This document shows, in pieces, positions 7,773 to 17,059 of a DNA stretch of 33,790 bases (position 1 is its first letter; each line of letters opens with the position of its first letter). The notes beneath the pieces are model-generated. The model had not been told where the DNA came from. It saw only the letters and a program-made list of their open reading frames with translations, and did not search any database. Position numbers and translations under genes: made by a program. Source of the stretch: Bacillota bacterium (GTDB taxonomy: Bacteria; Bacillota; Clostridia; Christensenellales; WQRI01); the NCBI GenBank assembly GCA_009786825.1, contig WQRI01000011.1, forward strand, positions 13 to 33,802. Direction: 5' to 3'.

Positions 7773-7801
7773 ATTATATCAAAAAAATAATATAAAGTAA
7801 A
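7773..7801 (-). promoter_or_regulatory. pgk promoter, probably giving a leaderless mRNA
   Basis: On the minus strand TTTACT (7796-7801) and TATAAT (7773-7778) are 17 bp apart. Only 8 nt separate the -10 from the pgk ATG (7764). Initiation at the usual 6-8 nt would leave a leader of 0-2 nt. The region also serves the divergent flippase gene, for which no clear promoter could be fixed. Confidence 0.75.
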
Positions 7802-7822
7802 GTGTTGAGCCATACTAAATTT

Positions 7823-9679
7823 ATGAAGGGCGAAACGAATATTTCAACAGAAAACAGCATTAATGCCGCAAGTGTTATGGAAGTTACAACAGACACCGCA
7901 AAGAAAGACTTTTTAAAAGGTGCTTCCGTTTTAACAATTGCAGGTATGGTTGTAAAACTTTTGGGGGGCGCTTACAGAATACCACTAACCAACATTATTG
8001 GTGCTGAGGGTATTGGACTTTATCAGTTGGTTTATCCCGTTTTTTCACTTATACTTATTGTATCTAGCGCGGGCTTGCCCGTTGCTATATCTAAGTTTGT
8101 GGCTGAGAGTTACGCCATAGGCAACGAAGAAGAATGCACCTTTGTATACCGCTGTACGCGTTATTTACTATATGCGCTTGGGGCGGTTGGCAGTATAATT
8201 TTGTTTGTGTTTGCGAAAAGTTTAGCCGCCATTCAGGGCAACTCTGATATTGCACTTTTGTTTATGGCAATAGCGCCCTCAGTTTTGCTTGTTGCTATAA
8301 TATCTAGCATACGCGGATATTTTCAGGGCAGACAAAAGATGTTGCCTACTGCCCTATCACAAATTATAGAGCAGTTTTTTAAGATTGCCGCCGGGCTTAC
8401 GCTTGCAATAATTTTGTTGCCTTATGGCGTTATGTGGGCTGCGTTTGGGGCTGTGGCGGCCGTTACAATAAGCGAAGTTTTGGCGTTTGTGTTTTTGCAG
8501 GTGTGGATAATAGTATACAAAAAAAAGCGTAACTTAACGCCTAAAACACAAAGGCTACTGAGTGCCAAACAAAATAGTGCCAAACAAAAAGCTAATGGTA
8601 AGCACGAAATAGCAAAAATAGATAACAGTAAAAATTGCAACGTAGTACCAACAACAGCAAAAACAACAGCAACAAACTGTAACGCAGAACCAACAACAAG
8701 TTGTGCAAAAAAAGAAAACCGACAGCGCTATTTTACTTGCTACAAGCGCGTTTTGCGCCTTGCGCTTCCTATAACCCTAGGCGCTATAATACTGCCACTT
8801 ACACAGTTTGTAGACAGCATACTTATTGTAAACACACTTACGCGCCAAGGCTATACAGTCTCAACCGCCACCAAAGCATATGGTGTGTTTGCCGGCGGTG
8901 TATCTAGCCTTATATCTTTCCCAACAGTAGTCACGCTTGCAATTGCCGTGTCAGTTGTTCCTGCAATTGCCGCCGCCCTTACACTTAACAAAAAAGAGCA
9001 AGCCAACGAAAAAATAACAACCGCTGTAAAAATTGCCTTTTTACTTGCGCTTCCGATGTTTGTTGTGTTTACGTTTGCCGCCCAAAACATTGTAGAACTC
9101 ACCTACTCTAAACTAACATCAGAGGAACAACTTCTAGCAATTGCCCTACTTCGCGTATCAAGCAAAACGCTTTTTTATATGGCTTTGCTTCAAGTTTTTG
9201 TAGCCGTTTTGCAAGGCATCAATCGCCCCTACACACCACTTATCGCGCTTAGCATAGGGCTTGTAATAAAGGTTATTCTCACAATTATTCTTTTACGAAT
9301 ACCAACCATTCACATTTTTGGCGCAAGCATTTCAACCGCAATATCCCTTGCCATAAGTTGTATAATCTGCTTGTTTATGCTACGCCGCTATACTGGCTTT
9401 TACTTTAAAAATAAAATGCTAGCACTAAAAACAGTTGCTAGCATTATCCCACTTGCACTAATTATTATTTACCTGCCGCGCCTTTTAACATTCTCGCTAG
9501 AGCATATAACATCTCACGCAACCCTTATAGCCATTATCTCAACAGTAACAAGCCTAATGCTAGGCATAGCCACCTACGCCGCACTAATTCTATTCTCAAA
9601 GTGCTTCACAAAAGACGAACTTGAAGCACTTCCCCTAGGCAACTTCCTATCAAAAATGGTCTACAAAACTAAAGAGTAG
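7823..9679 (+). CDS. MurJ/SpoVB-type lipid or polysaccharide flippase
   Basis: This is a polytopic membrane protein of the MOP (MATE/MurJ/Wzx) superfamily with about 14 helices. The first conserved block (FLKGASVLTIAGMVVKLLGG, then AYRIPLTNIIG) is typical of the SpoVB/MurJ-like group that moves lipid-linked cell-wall or polysaccharide precursors across the membrane. A hydrophilic Asn/Thr/Lys-rich loop encoded at about 8530-8730 interrupts the core between the two halves and looks like a low-complexity insert. The start is uncertain. The ATG at 7823 is preferred, a GTG at 7802 would add seven residues, and neither has a good ribosome-binding site. It diverges from pgk and overlaps the dusB 3' end by 11 bp. 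In Bacillus a relative lies near mfd and divIC, which are also in this window. Confidence 0.88.
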   Translation: MKGETNISTENSINAASVMEVTTDTAKKDFLKGASVLTIAGMVVKLLGGAYRIPLTNIIGAEGIGLYQLVYPVFSLILIVSSAGLPVAISKFVAESYAIGNEEECTFVYRCTRYLLYALGAVGSIILFVFAKSLAAIQGNSDIALLFMAIAPSVLLVAIISSIRGYFQGRQKMLPTALSQIIEQFFKIAAGLTLAIILLPYGVMWAAFGAVAAVTISEVLAFVFLQVWIIVYKKKRNLTPKTQRLLSAKQNSAKQKANGKHEIAKIDNSKNCNVVPTTAKTTATNCNAEPTTSCAKKENRQRYFTCYKRVLRLALPITLGAIILPLTQFVDSILIVNTLTRQGYTVSTATKAYGVFAGGVSSLISFPTVVTLAIAVSVVPAIAAALTLNKKEQANEKITTAVKIAFLLALPMFVVFTFAAQNIVELTYSKLTSEEQLLAIALLRVSSKTLFYMALLQVFVAVLQGINRPYTPLIALSIGLVIKVILTIILLRIPTIHIFGASISTAISLAISCIICLFMLRRYTGFYFKNKMLALKTVASIIPLALIIIYLPRLLTFSLEHITSHATLIAIISTVTSLMLGIATYAALILFSKCFTKDELEALPLGNFLSKMVYKTKE

Positions 9680-10757
9680 ACACTATAAAGTCTTTTAGTT
9701 GGTTTGTGCAGTTTAGGGTGGTTGCTTGGGCTTTTAGTTTTTTGGGTAGGCTTGCTTTTGCGAAATACCAAAGTATGTGTTTTCGCATTGTGAGTACTGT
9801 GTAGCGCTCGCCAAAATGCTTTAGGCTTAAATCTATGTGTTGCAAAATTGTGTCTTTTAAAAGTGTAGCGGGGACTGGGTTGTCTTTTAAAAGTTTAGGT
9901 GATGTTTCTTTTTTAGTGGGGTTTGGGCTGTCTTTTATTTTGGTCGCGAAAGGTGAGTTGTTTGTAGGTGAACAATTCTGAACTGCTGAAATTTCAGCAA
10001 ATATAAACGGGTTGCCAAAACTGCCCCTTGCTATAAATGCGCCGTCTGCGCCCGTTTGGTCTAAAACATCGAAGTACGCTTGTGCGCTGAATATATCGCC
10101 CCTTGCAAAAACTGGTATGTCTAGTGTCGCTTTAACGGCTTTAATTACACCCCAATCTGCCCGCCCTTTGTATAACTGCTGTACTGTACGCGGGTGTACG
10201 CTTATTGCCGCTATGCCACAGTCTCTCGCCATTTTAGCAAATTCTACTGCCGTATTGCTATTAAAGCCCGCCCTTGTTTTTATTGTGACCGGCTTTTTAG
10301 TTGCCTTAACAAGCCGTGTTAGAATGTTTTTGGCTTTGTCCCAATTCTCTTTTTTTATAAGCGCGCCGCCATCTCCGTTATTAACAATTTTTGGCATAGG
10401 GCAACCCATATTAACATCTATAATATCGTACTTGTCAAAAATATCGTAGCCTACAATCTCACTAATAATATCCGCATCTGAGCCGAAAATCTGCACCCCT
10501 TTAATATCTTCCGTATCCGAAGTTTTTAACAAGTCTAGCGTTTTAAAATGCTTACCACTTTTATAGCCATACCAAACAGCCTTAGCGCTTACCATCTCAC
10601 TAAACGTAACACCAGCCCCAAAACCCTTGCACAACTCTCTAAACGCCACATCAGACACCCCCGCAAGTGCCGCCAGCGCCGGCTTCTTAAAAGCCCCACG
10701 TATATCAAATTGTTTTTTTTGCTTAGCCTTTATTGCAACATCTTTTTTGTTACCCAT
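9669..10757 (-). CDS. dusB: tRNA-dihydrouridine synthase, DusB-like
   Basis: Dus enzymes reduce specific uridines in tRNA using FMN and NAD(P)H. This 362-residue protein shows the flavin-binding start PALAALAGVSD (26-36), the catalytic cysteine C119 in NMGCP, K160 in TIKTRAG, H188 in SVHPRT, GRADW (198-202) and the phosphate-binding RGSFGNP (244-250). A Ser/Pro/Asn/Lys-rich segment (about 260-300) lies between the TIM barrel and the helical RNA-binding domain. It is absent from typical members and is probably a flexible linker. The nearest ribosome-binding site (AAAGGA) is about 14 nt from the ATG, farther than usual. A terminator for the preceding gene lies just upstream, so dusB must have its own promoter, which I could not fix. 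Confidence 0.93.
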   Translation of the reverse strand: MGNKKDVAIKAKQKKQFDIRGAFKKPALAALAGVSDVAFRELCKGFGAGVTFSEMVSAKAVWYGYKSGKHFKTLDLLKTSDTEDIKGVQIFGSDADIISEIVGYDIFDKYDIIDVNMGCPMPKIVNNGDGGALIKKENWDKAKNILTRLVKATKKPVTIKTRAGFNSNTAVEFAKMARDCGIAAISVHPRTVQQLYKGRADWGVIKAVKATLDIPVFARGDIFSAQAYFDVLDQTGADGAFIARGSFGNPFIFAEISAVQNCSPTNNSPFATKIKDSPNPTKKETSPKLLKDNPVPATLLKDTILQHIDLSLKHFGERYTVLTMRKHILWYFAKASLPKKLKAQATTLNCTNQLKDFIVSTL

Positions 10758-10778
10758 ATAAAAATCTATATTCCTTTC

Positions 10779-10806
10779 AAAAAAGCCCGCATAACCAGCG
10801 GGCTTT
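10779..10806 (-). terminator. Intrinsic terminator after the PrsA-like gene
   Basis: On the minus strand a perfect 9-bp stem (AAAGCCCGC at 10782-10790 with 10798-10806) with a 7-nt loop is followed by six T (10779-10784, partly in the stem). It separates the foldase transcript from dusB. Confidence 0.85.
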
Positions 10807-10836
10807 AATTCTAAATTGTGTTAAAATTTTATTAGC

Positions 10837-10866
10837 GAAAAAGTATTGCATTTCATACTCTTTTTC
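10837..10866. other. Bulged hairpin next to structured repeat copy 2
   Basis: GAAAAAGTAT (10837-10846) can pair with ATAC and TTTTTC (10855-10866) with a 2-nt bulge. Nine bases (AAGTATTGC) also occur near the 3' end of both structured repeats, so this may be a remnant of the same family. The evidence is weak. Confidence 0.3.
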
Positions 10867-10875
10867 TCTACAGCG

Positions 10876-11000
10876 ATTAAAGGTGTAGATGCAAGCAAGA
10901 CGCGGAAGTCTGCGGCTTTGCGAAGGCGCGTACCACTCGGTACGTAACTGAGCAAAACGTAAAGACTGACAAAGTATTGCGCCGCATATACGCCTTTAAT
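10876..11000. repeat. Structured interspersed repeat, copy 2
   Basis: This 125-nt element is homologous to the one at 5412-5537. The ends pair over 17 positions with one G/A mismatch (10876-10892 with 10984-11000), at the same position as in copy 1. A second helix pairs AGTCT (10907-10911) with AGACT (10963-10967). The apex is GCGTAC (10928-10933) with GTACGT (10940-10945). Paired bases differ from copy 1 in a compensatory way. It begins 12 bp past the foldase gene stop on the minus strand, which is nearly the same context as copy 1. Confidence 0.75.
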
Positions 11001-11012
11001 CCCCCAATTCCC

Positions 11013-13112
11013 TTAAATCCAGTCATTGAAGTACTGCCTAATCACCCTATTATATCGCCTTACCGGGATATGTGGTATGCCCGCTAACTCTGCCGAATTT
11101 ATGTTTGCTGTAATGCGCTCGCCCCCGCCAAAATCGTCTAGATGTATTGCTATTTGGTTTTGGAAAATTGCGAACCTATCTGTTGCGTGCTGTTGTAATA
11201 CTCTGTCTTTTAGCACATCGTAAACTGTTTGAAGCCTCCACGGGCTTAGCACAGTATTACCTCTTTCATCTCTTTGCACTATCATTAATGGTCTTGCACC
11301 TGCTGGCACCGGAACATTATCTACGCCCACAATCTGTATTACATTACCCTGCGCATCTCTCATTACGTAAATTGGTCTGTCGTAGTTTGGGTCTGTTGGG
11401 TCTTCTACGCGCGCTTGAACACGCACCGGGTCGCGCCTCATTCTAAACCCATACTGACATTCCAGCGTAAGAATCTGACCCGCGCCAAAACTCTCACTAA
11501 CAAATATATAGTGCAAACCAAACTGAGAAATTACCGGTCCGTACAAACCGCCCGTTCTGCTTGCTCTCCACGCGCCCTCCGAAAAGGTTGGGTACCAATT
11601 TAGCCCCGCCGCCCTATCTTCTGGGAACATCGCATAACCGCGGGGGGAGTTAAACATACCCTCGTCTTGATTCCACCTATGCATTAAGTCTAAGAAAGCA
11701 TCTTGCCTATCACGCCTAGAAACCCTAGGTACTGTCTGATTTGCATCATTTACCATCCAATTCATCGTGTTAAAAATCTCTTCCGTAACACGCGGGGCTG
11801 GTAGTGCTTGAGTTAATTCTAAGCCATTTACACGCGGGCGCGCCCAAATATTGTTAGCCTGTGCTTGCCTCCATTGTCTGTAATGTGCGTCCGTAACGAT
11901 AACGCCTAAGTCCCTTAGCCTTGCTATTTCTGCGTTCTGAGCGTCCGTAAACATTATCAGAACGTGATTAACATAAAAGTAGCCACCAAATGGATAGTAA
12001 AGTATAATATCTTCGCCAGCGCTAAAAACAGTCTCAAAAGCAGTTTGCGCCGCGCCTATCGCTTCTGCGCCCGCGCCGGTCGGAATACCGAATTGGTCTC
12101 TATTTCTTTGTAAGATGTTTGTGTAAAGTTGCCTTACCTTTGTGTCTAAATCCCAAAATAAATTGTCTATGTGATGTGGGTTGTTTGCTTCGTCTTCGTT
12201 TGTTATGTTAAGATATTCTTCTAACTTTCTTATAAGTCGCGTTTGAAGTTCCATCTCGTAAAGTAGCGGTATTGTTAAGTTGATGTCGTTTAACTGATTT
12301 TCAAAACGCCTTTCCGCCTCTCTATGAACACGCCTAAGTTCAGTATTAGGCTCTGTTGGTGGAAGTTCGAAAGGAGTTAAAAAGTCGTGCTGAGAAAACT
12401 CGTTAAACTCTCTCACGCCCGTCTCTCTAATAGGCCACCTGCGCGGCGGCGTAAAAGCAAAATCGTCGTCTTCTACTTCATCTACTACAATTCCCCAGTC
12501 GTCCTTAACTTCGCCTAGGTGGCGCTCTAACTGCCCCCTTACCGCTTCGTTAATTGCGTTTCTTGCCTCGTTAATCTCGTATATAGAGAAAAACTTCTCA
12601 TCCGCGTGCTGAAATACTACTCTAGACCTTCTGTTGTTTTGTTGGTCGTAGTAATAGATTGTGCCGCTCTCTTCGGCACGCCTTAGTATGTCTGCAAGCG
12701 AATTATAATTACCGCCAAAATTTGGGTGCGTAAAATTAAGTAGGTTAGGCTGACCATCTATGCCTTGGCGAAAACTGATTGTAAATGTCTGACGCGCTTT
12801 AATCGCAAAAAGTTGCTGATTAACAAGTTGAATTACAACTTGGTCCATAGCCTCTCTCTCTGAAGAGCCTTGCTGTATAAGGCTCTGACCGGCTTGTCCG
12901 CGAAAGGCTTCTAACATCTCGCGCTTTGTAATCTCAAAAACACCAACCGCAGAACCCCTATAGCCAACGCGCGCTACAACCTGATTTAAGTCGGCTTCCT
13001 CGTTTCTAACAATAAAAACGCAACCCGCCAAAAACACACCGAACATTACTGCCGCCGTTAGCGTTGCAAATAGTCTAAAAATCTTAGATTTTTTTATGCT
13101 TAAATTTTCCAT
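11013..13112 (-). CDS. PrsA/SurA-like foldase lipoprotein with parvulin-like domain
   Basis: This 699-residue protein is probably an extracytoplasmic peptidyl-prolyl isomerase or chaperone. A signal peptide ends in the lipobox LAGC with lipidated C31. Residues ~38-110 resemble the SurA N-terminal chaperone segment (VARVGY, then a helix rich in Glu/Gln). Parvulin-type motifs appear as NHVLI (H383) and, ~150 residues later, GPVISQFGLHYIF (H534), so the domain is split by a large insert and may have lost isomerase activity. It is roughly twice the length of Bacillus PrsA. The ATG has no close ribosome-binding site and follows an in-frame TGA by 6 nt. A strong GGAGGG lies ~45 nt upstream. It has its own promoter and lies downstream of mfd, a neighbourhood known for prsA-like genes in clostridia. 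Confidence 0.75.
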   Translation of the reverse strand: MENLSIKKSKIFRLFATLTAAVMFGVFLAGCVFIVRNEEADLNQVVARVGYRGSAVGVFEITKREMLEAFRGQAGQSLIQQGSSEREAMDQVVIQLVNQQLFAIKARQTFTISFRQGIDGQPNLLNFTHPNFGGNYNSLADILRRAEESGTIYYYDQQNNRRSRVVFQHADEKFFSIYEINEARNAINEAVRGQLERHLGEVKDDWGIVVDEVEDDDFAFTPPRRWPIRETGVREFNEFSQHDFLTPFELPPTEPNTELRRVHREAERRFENQLNDINLTIPLLYEMELQTRLIRKLEEYLNITNEDEANNPHHIDNLFWDLDTKVRQLYTNILQRNRDQFGIPTGAGAEAIGAAQTAFETVFSAGEDIILYYPFGGYFYVNHVLIMFTDAQNAEIARLRDLGVIVTDAHYRQWRQAQANNIWARPRVNGLELTQALPAPRVTEEIFNTMNWMVNDANQTVPRVSRRDRQDAFLDLMHRWNQDEGMFNSPRGYAMFPEDRAAGLNWYPTFSEGAWRASRTGGLYGPVISQFGLHYIFVSESFGAGQILTLECQYGFRMRRDPVRVQARVEDPTDPNYDRPIYVMRDAQGNVIQIVGVDNVPVPAGARPLMIVQRDERGNTVLSPWRLQTVYDVLKDRVLQQHATDRFAIFQNQIAIHLDDFGGGERITANINSAELAGIPHIPVRRYNRVIRQYFNDWI

Positions 13113-13242
13113 AACTTTTCAGGTGACCGACTTTTGATAAGTCTGCCAAAAAACCCTCCGCAAAGATTTCAAGTTAAAATACTTACTAATTTGTCTAAAG
13201 AAATTATGTATGTTTGTATATTATATATTACCTATAACCTTT

Positions 13243-13271
13243 ATTATACAACATACATAAAAAAAATGCAA
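13243..13271 (-). promoter_or_regulatory. Promoter of the PrsA-like gene
   Basis: On the minus strand TTGCAT (13266-13271) and TATAAT (13243-13248) are 17 bp apart. The predicted leader is ~125 nt and contains a GGAGGG sequence near 13160 that is too far from the annotated ATG to serve it. Confidence 0.75.
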
Positions 13272-13350
13272 CTATTTGTAAACAATTTTTTTTCTACAAA
13301 GCCAAAATTTACAATTATTTTCGCAATCTTTATACTTGCTGGTTGCTCAA

Positions 13351-13383
13351 TTTGAACTATTCGGAATTTCCTAATAGTTCAAA
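13351..13383. other. Long inverted repeat downstream of mfd
   Basis: An 11-bp perfect stem (13351-13361 with 13373-13383) extends after a C/T mismatch into GGAA/TTCC. It starts five bases past the mfd stop on the minus strand. No T-run follows, so it is a poor intrinsic terminator but could block 3' exonucleases. The rest of 13113-13387 holds only the foldase promoter and leader. Confidence 0.5.
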
Positions 13384-13387
13384 CTCG

Positions 13388-16300
13388 CTACAACTCTAGT
13401 AAAAATTCTAGTACTTGTCTTATGCCTTGTTGAGTGGTTTTTGCGTTGAAGTAGATTATTGGCAAGTTGCCTTGTTTTAGTGCGCAAGTGTTTTTAAACT
13501 TTTGAAGTGCGTCTAAAAGCGCTTCGTTTTTAAGGTTGTTTACACTTGATAGTTGAATTTGGCATTTGTTTTGTCTGATAGTAATTTTAGATGCGCTTAT
13601 TTTTGCCGCCAAATTTTTAAGTAGGGCAATTATAATTAAAGCATCTACAGAATGCGGCAGTTTGCCGTATATATGCTGAAGTTCGTCCTTTAATTCGCGA
13701 CGCTCTTTTATACTTGCAACATTTGCTATGCGCTTAAACAGCCTTATCTTTTGAGCCTCATCTGGCACATATTCTGTTGGAATATTAGCGTCTAATTCTA
13801 TATCCATTGTGGCTGTTACTTGCTCTGTAAAGTCGTTAAGGCTTGCACTTAGTGGCTCGCCACTTAGACCACCCGATAGGTTGCGCACACGAGTCAGTTC
13901 TTCTTGCAACAAGTTAAAGTATAAGTCGTAGCCTATGCGCTGTATATGACCACTTTGCTGAGCGCCAAGTATGTTGCCCGCCCCCCTAATTTCTAAGTCT
14001 TTCATTGCTATTTTAAACCCGCTTCCAAGTTCGTTATATTCTGTTACAGCCATAAGCCTTTTTTGGCTAGCCTCTGTAAGCACTACATCTTTTGGATAAG
14101 TTAAATAACAATAGGCGAGCTTGTCAGAGCGCCCTATTCTACCCCTTAACTGATATAACTGAGACAAGCCCAAACTTTGCGCGTTAACAATTATAAGCGT
14201 GTTTGCCCGCTTTATATCTATGCCGTTTTCTATAACTGTTGTGGCAACTAGTATATCTGTATTCCCTTTAAAAAAGTCGGTTATGTTTTTTTCTAGCGCG
14301 TCTTCCCCCATCTGCCCGTGGGCTATGCCAACCCGAGCATTCGGCACTAACTTTGCAATAGAGCCAGCAAAAGCCTCAATCCCCAAAACCCTATTATATA
14401 AAACGAATACCTGCCCATCGCGAGAGAGTTCGCGCTCTATCGCATCTCTCACAAAACTCTCGTTATACTCTAGCAAATAACTCTGAGTGGGCAGTCTGCC
14501 AACAGGTGGGGTTTCTATCACGCTTATATCCCTAACCCCTATCATAGACATATAAAGCGTGCGCGGAATAGGCGTTGCGCTTAGCGTAAGCGTATCTACT
14601 TGCGTTTTTAAAAGTTTAAGCTTTTCTTTGTGTGAGACACCAAAGCGTTGCTCTTCATCTAAAATTAAAAGCCCTAAGTCCAAAAACTGAACATCTTTAG
14701 AAAGTAATCTGTGCGTACCAATTACTAAATCTACCTTACCCTTTTTTAAGTCGTCTACAATTTTTTCGTTCGCTTTTTTAGAGTTAAAACGCGATAGGTG
14801 CGCAACACTCACACCAAATGCGCCAAATCTATTTTTTGCCGTGTTGTAGTGTTGCAAACAAAGTATTGTTGTTGGGCATAAAAGCGCAACCTGCTTTCCA
14901 TCCATTATCGCTTTAAAAGCAGCCCTAAAAGCAACTTCAGTTTTCCCGTATCCAACATCTGCACAAAGCAGTCTGTCCATTACTCTACTGCTTTGCATAT
15001 CGTCTTTAATCTCGCCTACTGCTGCTAGTTGGTCGTCTGTTGGGGTATGCTCGAACGCATTCTCAAACTCTGTCACTAAACTGTTGTCGTAACTAAACTT
15101 AAAGCCCTTTTGCGCATCTCTTTTAGCGTAGAGTTCCATCAAGTTAAACGACAACTTTTTTATATAAGCCTTTGCTTTTGCCTTTAGTCGCTCGAAATCT
15201 TTCCCGCCCATTTTTGATAGCGCCGGGGCTTCATCTGCGCCTGCATACCTGCTTAGCATATCCGTATTTTCTACCGGCACAAAAAGCGTATCGCCATTTT
15301 TATATTTTATGCGCAAATAGTCTTTAACTACGCGCCCAACTTCTTTTTTCTCTATTGCCTCTAAAAGCCCTATGCCGTGTATGATATGCACAACATAGTC
15401 GTTTACTTGCGGGCTAACAAAAACATCTGTCTTGTGCTTCCGCGCCGTTTTGTTTGAGGGCGGCGGCACGCTAGCAAGCCTAGTAATTATATTATCTGTG
15501 CCTAAGATAACTATTTTTGCATCTTTAAAAATTAAGCCTTCCGGTAAAAGGTGCGGGATAATACATACGCTTCCGCTCTGTCTTTGGCTTTGGCTTTGAC
15601 TGCCACTCTGGCTTCCGCTTTGACTACCACCTATACCTACATTCAATTCATCTAAATTTGTGCTTACGCCAATATCATTCTCTCGTAAACTATTACTTAG
15701 TGCATCTACATTATGCTGTTTGTTTGCACATAAAATAACCTTATAACCCGCCTTTTGCCACGCTAGTATATCCGGCGCTAAATTAACCGCGTTAACGCCC
15801 GTATAGTTTCTAAGCGGTGCTTCTTTAACTATAAAAGCGCTGTGCGACTTGCTATTATCTTTTGGCGCGTTGCTATTACCTTTTAACGCGCTATTAGATG
15901 TGGTATTATATTTTTCACTTGCAAACTCTATAACTTGTTTAGGCTTAAGTAAGCCAAACATCTCATCGCTAGTAAAAAATAAGTCCTTAGCACTTTTTGG
16001 CACTTCATATGTTTTACTTAAATTGTCAAACCTATTTTTATGTTCACTCTCTAAAAGCCCTATCTTTTGCCCTAAAAGTTTTGGGTTATCTACCGCAAAA
16101 ATAGTGCCACCCGTACCTACATCACCTACATCACCTACATTACCTACATCACCACCAACACCACCAACACCATTGCCCTTATCCCACTTGCTAATATAAT
16201 CTAAAATACTCGCCCTACCAAACAAATTTCTTATAATGCCCAAACTTGCATTATTGTCACCCTTTTGCAGTCTATCTAAAAGCGCATCTAAGTTGCTAAA

Positions 16301-17059
16301 TTTCTCACCCGATAAAGCCTTGCTAATACTCTCACCGCCACTAACGGCAGTTTGCTGAATATACTCACTGCAAGGTATAACCTTTGCGCTGTCCAAAACA
16401 CTTGTGCTTCTCTGCGTGCTTAAGTCGAAAAAACTTATTTTGTCTATTTCGTTCCCGAAAAATTCTACCCTTATCGGCGCGCTATAAAGCGGACAAAAAA
16501 AGTCTACAATATCTCCCCTTACAGAAAACTGCCCTATGCTATCTAACAGCATTACCCTCTCATACCCCAAGTCTACAAACTTACCCGCCAAACTTTGTAA
16601 GTCGAACTGCCCACCCACGCTAAACTCAAAAACATTTTCAAACAACTGCTTTGGGCAGATGTAGTGTGACAAAAAACTTTTAGCGTCTATAACGCACACG
16701 CTAAAATCCCCCGTATACAACTTATATAAAACCCTAAGCCTTGCGTGCATACTTGCGTTAGAGGCAAAATCTTTATACACTAGCCAGTCTTCTGTGTTTT
16801 GCAAATGTAGTGTGTCTACCCCAAACCCCGCAAACTGCTCTGTAAGTTTTTTGGTGTCTACTTCGTCCGTTAAGTACACAACCCTTTTACTAAGCCCATT
16901 TGCTAGAGACGCCAAAATATGCGCACGACCCGCAAACGACACGCCAAAAAGGGTAGTGTTTCGCGGCTCGGCATTTTTTATGCCACCTAAACTACCCTGC
17001 AAATAAACTTCTTTGTAAACACCGCCTAGTTTTTGTAAATCTAAAACATTTTTAAGCAT
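13388..17059 (-). CDS. mfd: Transcription-repair coupling factor Mfd
   Basis: Mfd removes RNA polymerase stalled at lesions and recruits UvrA. In order are the UvrB-like N-terminal module (~1-450), the RNA-polymerase interaction domain beginning near [13 protein letters not shown], the SF2 translocase with GYGKTE (703-708) and DEEQ (801-804), helicase motif [11 protein letters not shown], and the C-terminal TRCF domain. The length (1223) is slightly above the family norm of ~1150-1180. Two low-complexity inserts account for this: a Gly/Val/Asp repeat (~291-320) in the N-terminal module and a Ser/Gln/Gly repeat (~479-497). Both are encoded by short tandem DNA repeats. The ATG overlaps the end of trkA by 8 bp, suggesting translational coupling. 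Motifs needed for translocation are intact. Confidence 0.97.
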   Translation of the reverse strand: MLKNVLDLQKLGGVYKEVYLQGSLGGIKNAEPRNTTLFGVSFAGRAHILASLANGLSKRVVYLTDEVDTKKLTEQFAGFGVDTLHLQNTEDWLVYKDFASNASMHARLRVLYKLYTGDFSVCVIDAKSFLSHYICPKQLFENVFEFSVGGQFDLQSLAGKFVDLGYERVMLLDSIGQFSVRGDIVDFFCPLYSAPIRVEFFGNEIDKISFFDLSTQRSTSVLDSAKVIPCSEYIQQTAVSGGESISKALSGEKFSNLDALLDRLQKGDNNASLGIIRNLFGRASILDYISKWDKGNGVGGVGGDVGNVGDVGDVGTGGTIFAVDNPKLLGQKIGLLESEHKNRFDNLSKTYEVPKSAKDLFFTSDEMFGLLKPKQVIEFASEKYNTTSNSALKGNSNAPKDNSKSHSAFIVKEAPLRNYTGVNAVNLAPDILAWQKAGYKVILCANKQHNVDALSNSLRENDIGVSTNLDELNVGIGGSQSGSQSGSQSQSQRQSGSVCIIPHLLPEGLIFKDAKIVILGTDNIITRLASVPPPSNKTARKHKTDVFVSPQVNDYVVHIIHGIGLLEAIEKKEVGRVVKDYLRIKYKNGDTLFVPVENTDMLSRYAGADEAPALSKMGGKDFERLKAKAKAYIKKLSFNLMELYAKRDAQKGFKFSYDNSLVTEFENAFEHTPTDDQLAAVGEIKDDMQSSRVMDRLLCADVGYGKTEVAFRAAFKAIMDGKQVALLCPTTILCLQHYNTAKNRFGAFGVSVAHLSRFNSKKANEKIVDDLKKGKVDLVIGTHRLLSKDVQFLDLGLLILDEEQRFGVSHKEKLKLLKTQVDTLTLSATPIPRTLYMSMIGVRDISVIETPPVGRLPTQSYLLEYNESFVRDAIERELSRDGQVFVLYNRVLGIEAFAGSIAKLVPNARVGIAHGQMGEDALEKNITDFFKGNTDILVATTVIENGIDIKRANTLIIVNAQSLGLSQLYQLRGRIGRSDKLAYCYLTYPKDVVLTEASQKRLMAVTEYNELGSGFKIAMKDLEIRGAGNILGAQQSGHIQRIGYDLYFNLLQEELTRVRNLSGGLSGEPLSASLNDFTEQVTATMDIELDANIPTEYVPDEAQKIRLFKRIANVASIKERRELKDELQHIYGKLPHSVDALIIIALLKNLAAKISASKITIRQNKCQIQLSSVNNLKNEALLDALQKFKNTCALKQGNLPIIYFNAKTTQQGIRQVLEFLLEL
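15570..15625 (-). repeat. Microsatellite encoding a Ser/Gln/Gly insert in Mfd
   Basis: Imperfect 6- to 12-nt tandem units encode alternating Ser-Gln and Ser-Gly between the N-terminal module and the RNA-polymerase-binding domain. The reading frame is kept. Confidence 0.6.
16108..16178 (-). repeat. Microsatellite encoding a Gly/Val/Asp insert in Mfd
   Basis: Near-identical 9-nt units (CCTACATCA on the plus strand) and related ACCACCAAC units encode a Gly-Asp-Val/Gly-Val repeat. The unit length is a multiple of three, so slippage would change insert length without a frameshift. Confidence 0.7.

Noticed and set aside
13134-13355. 73-residue plus-strand frame in the foldase-mfd spacer
   Set aside because: It contains the reverse complement of a strong minus-strand promoter, has no ribosome-binding site and reads as AT-rich noise.
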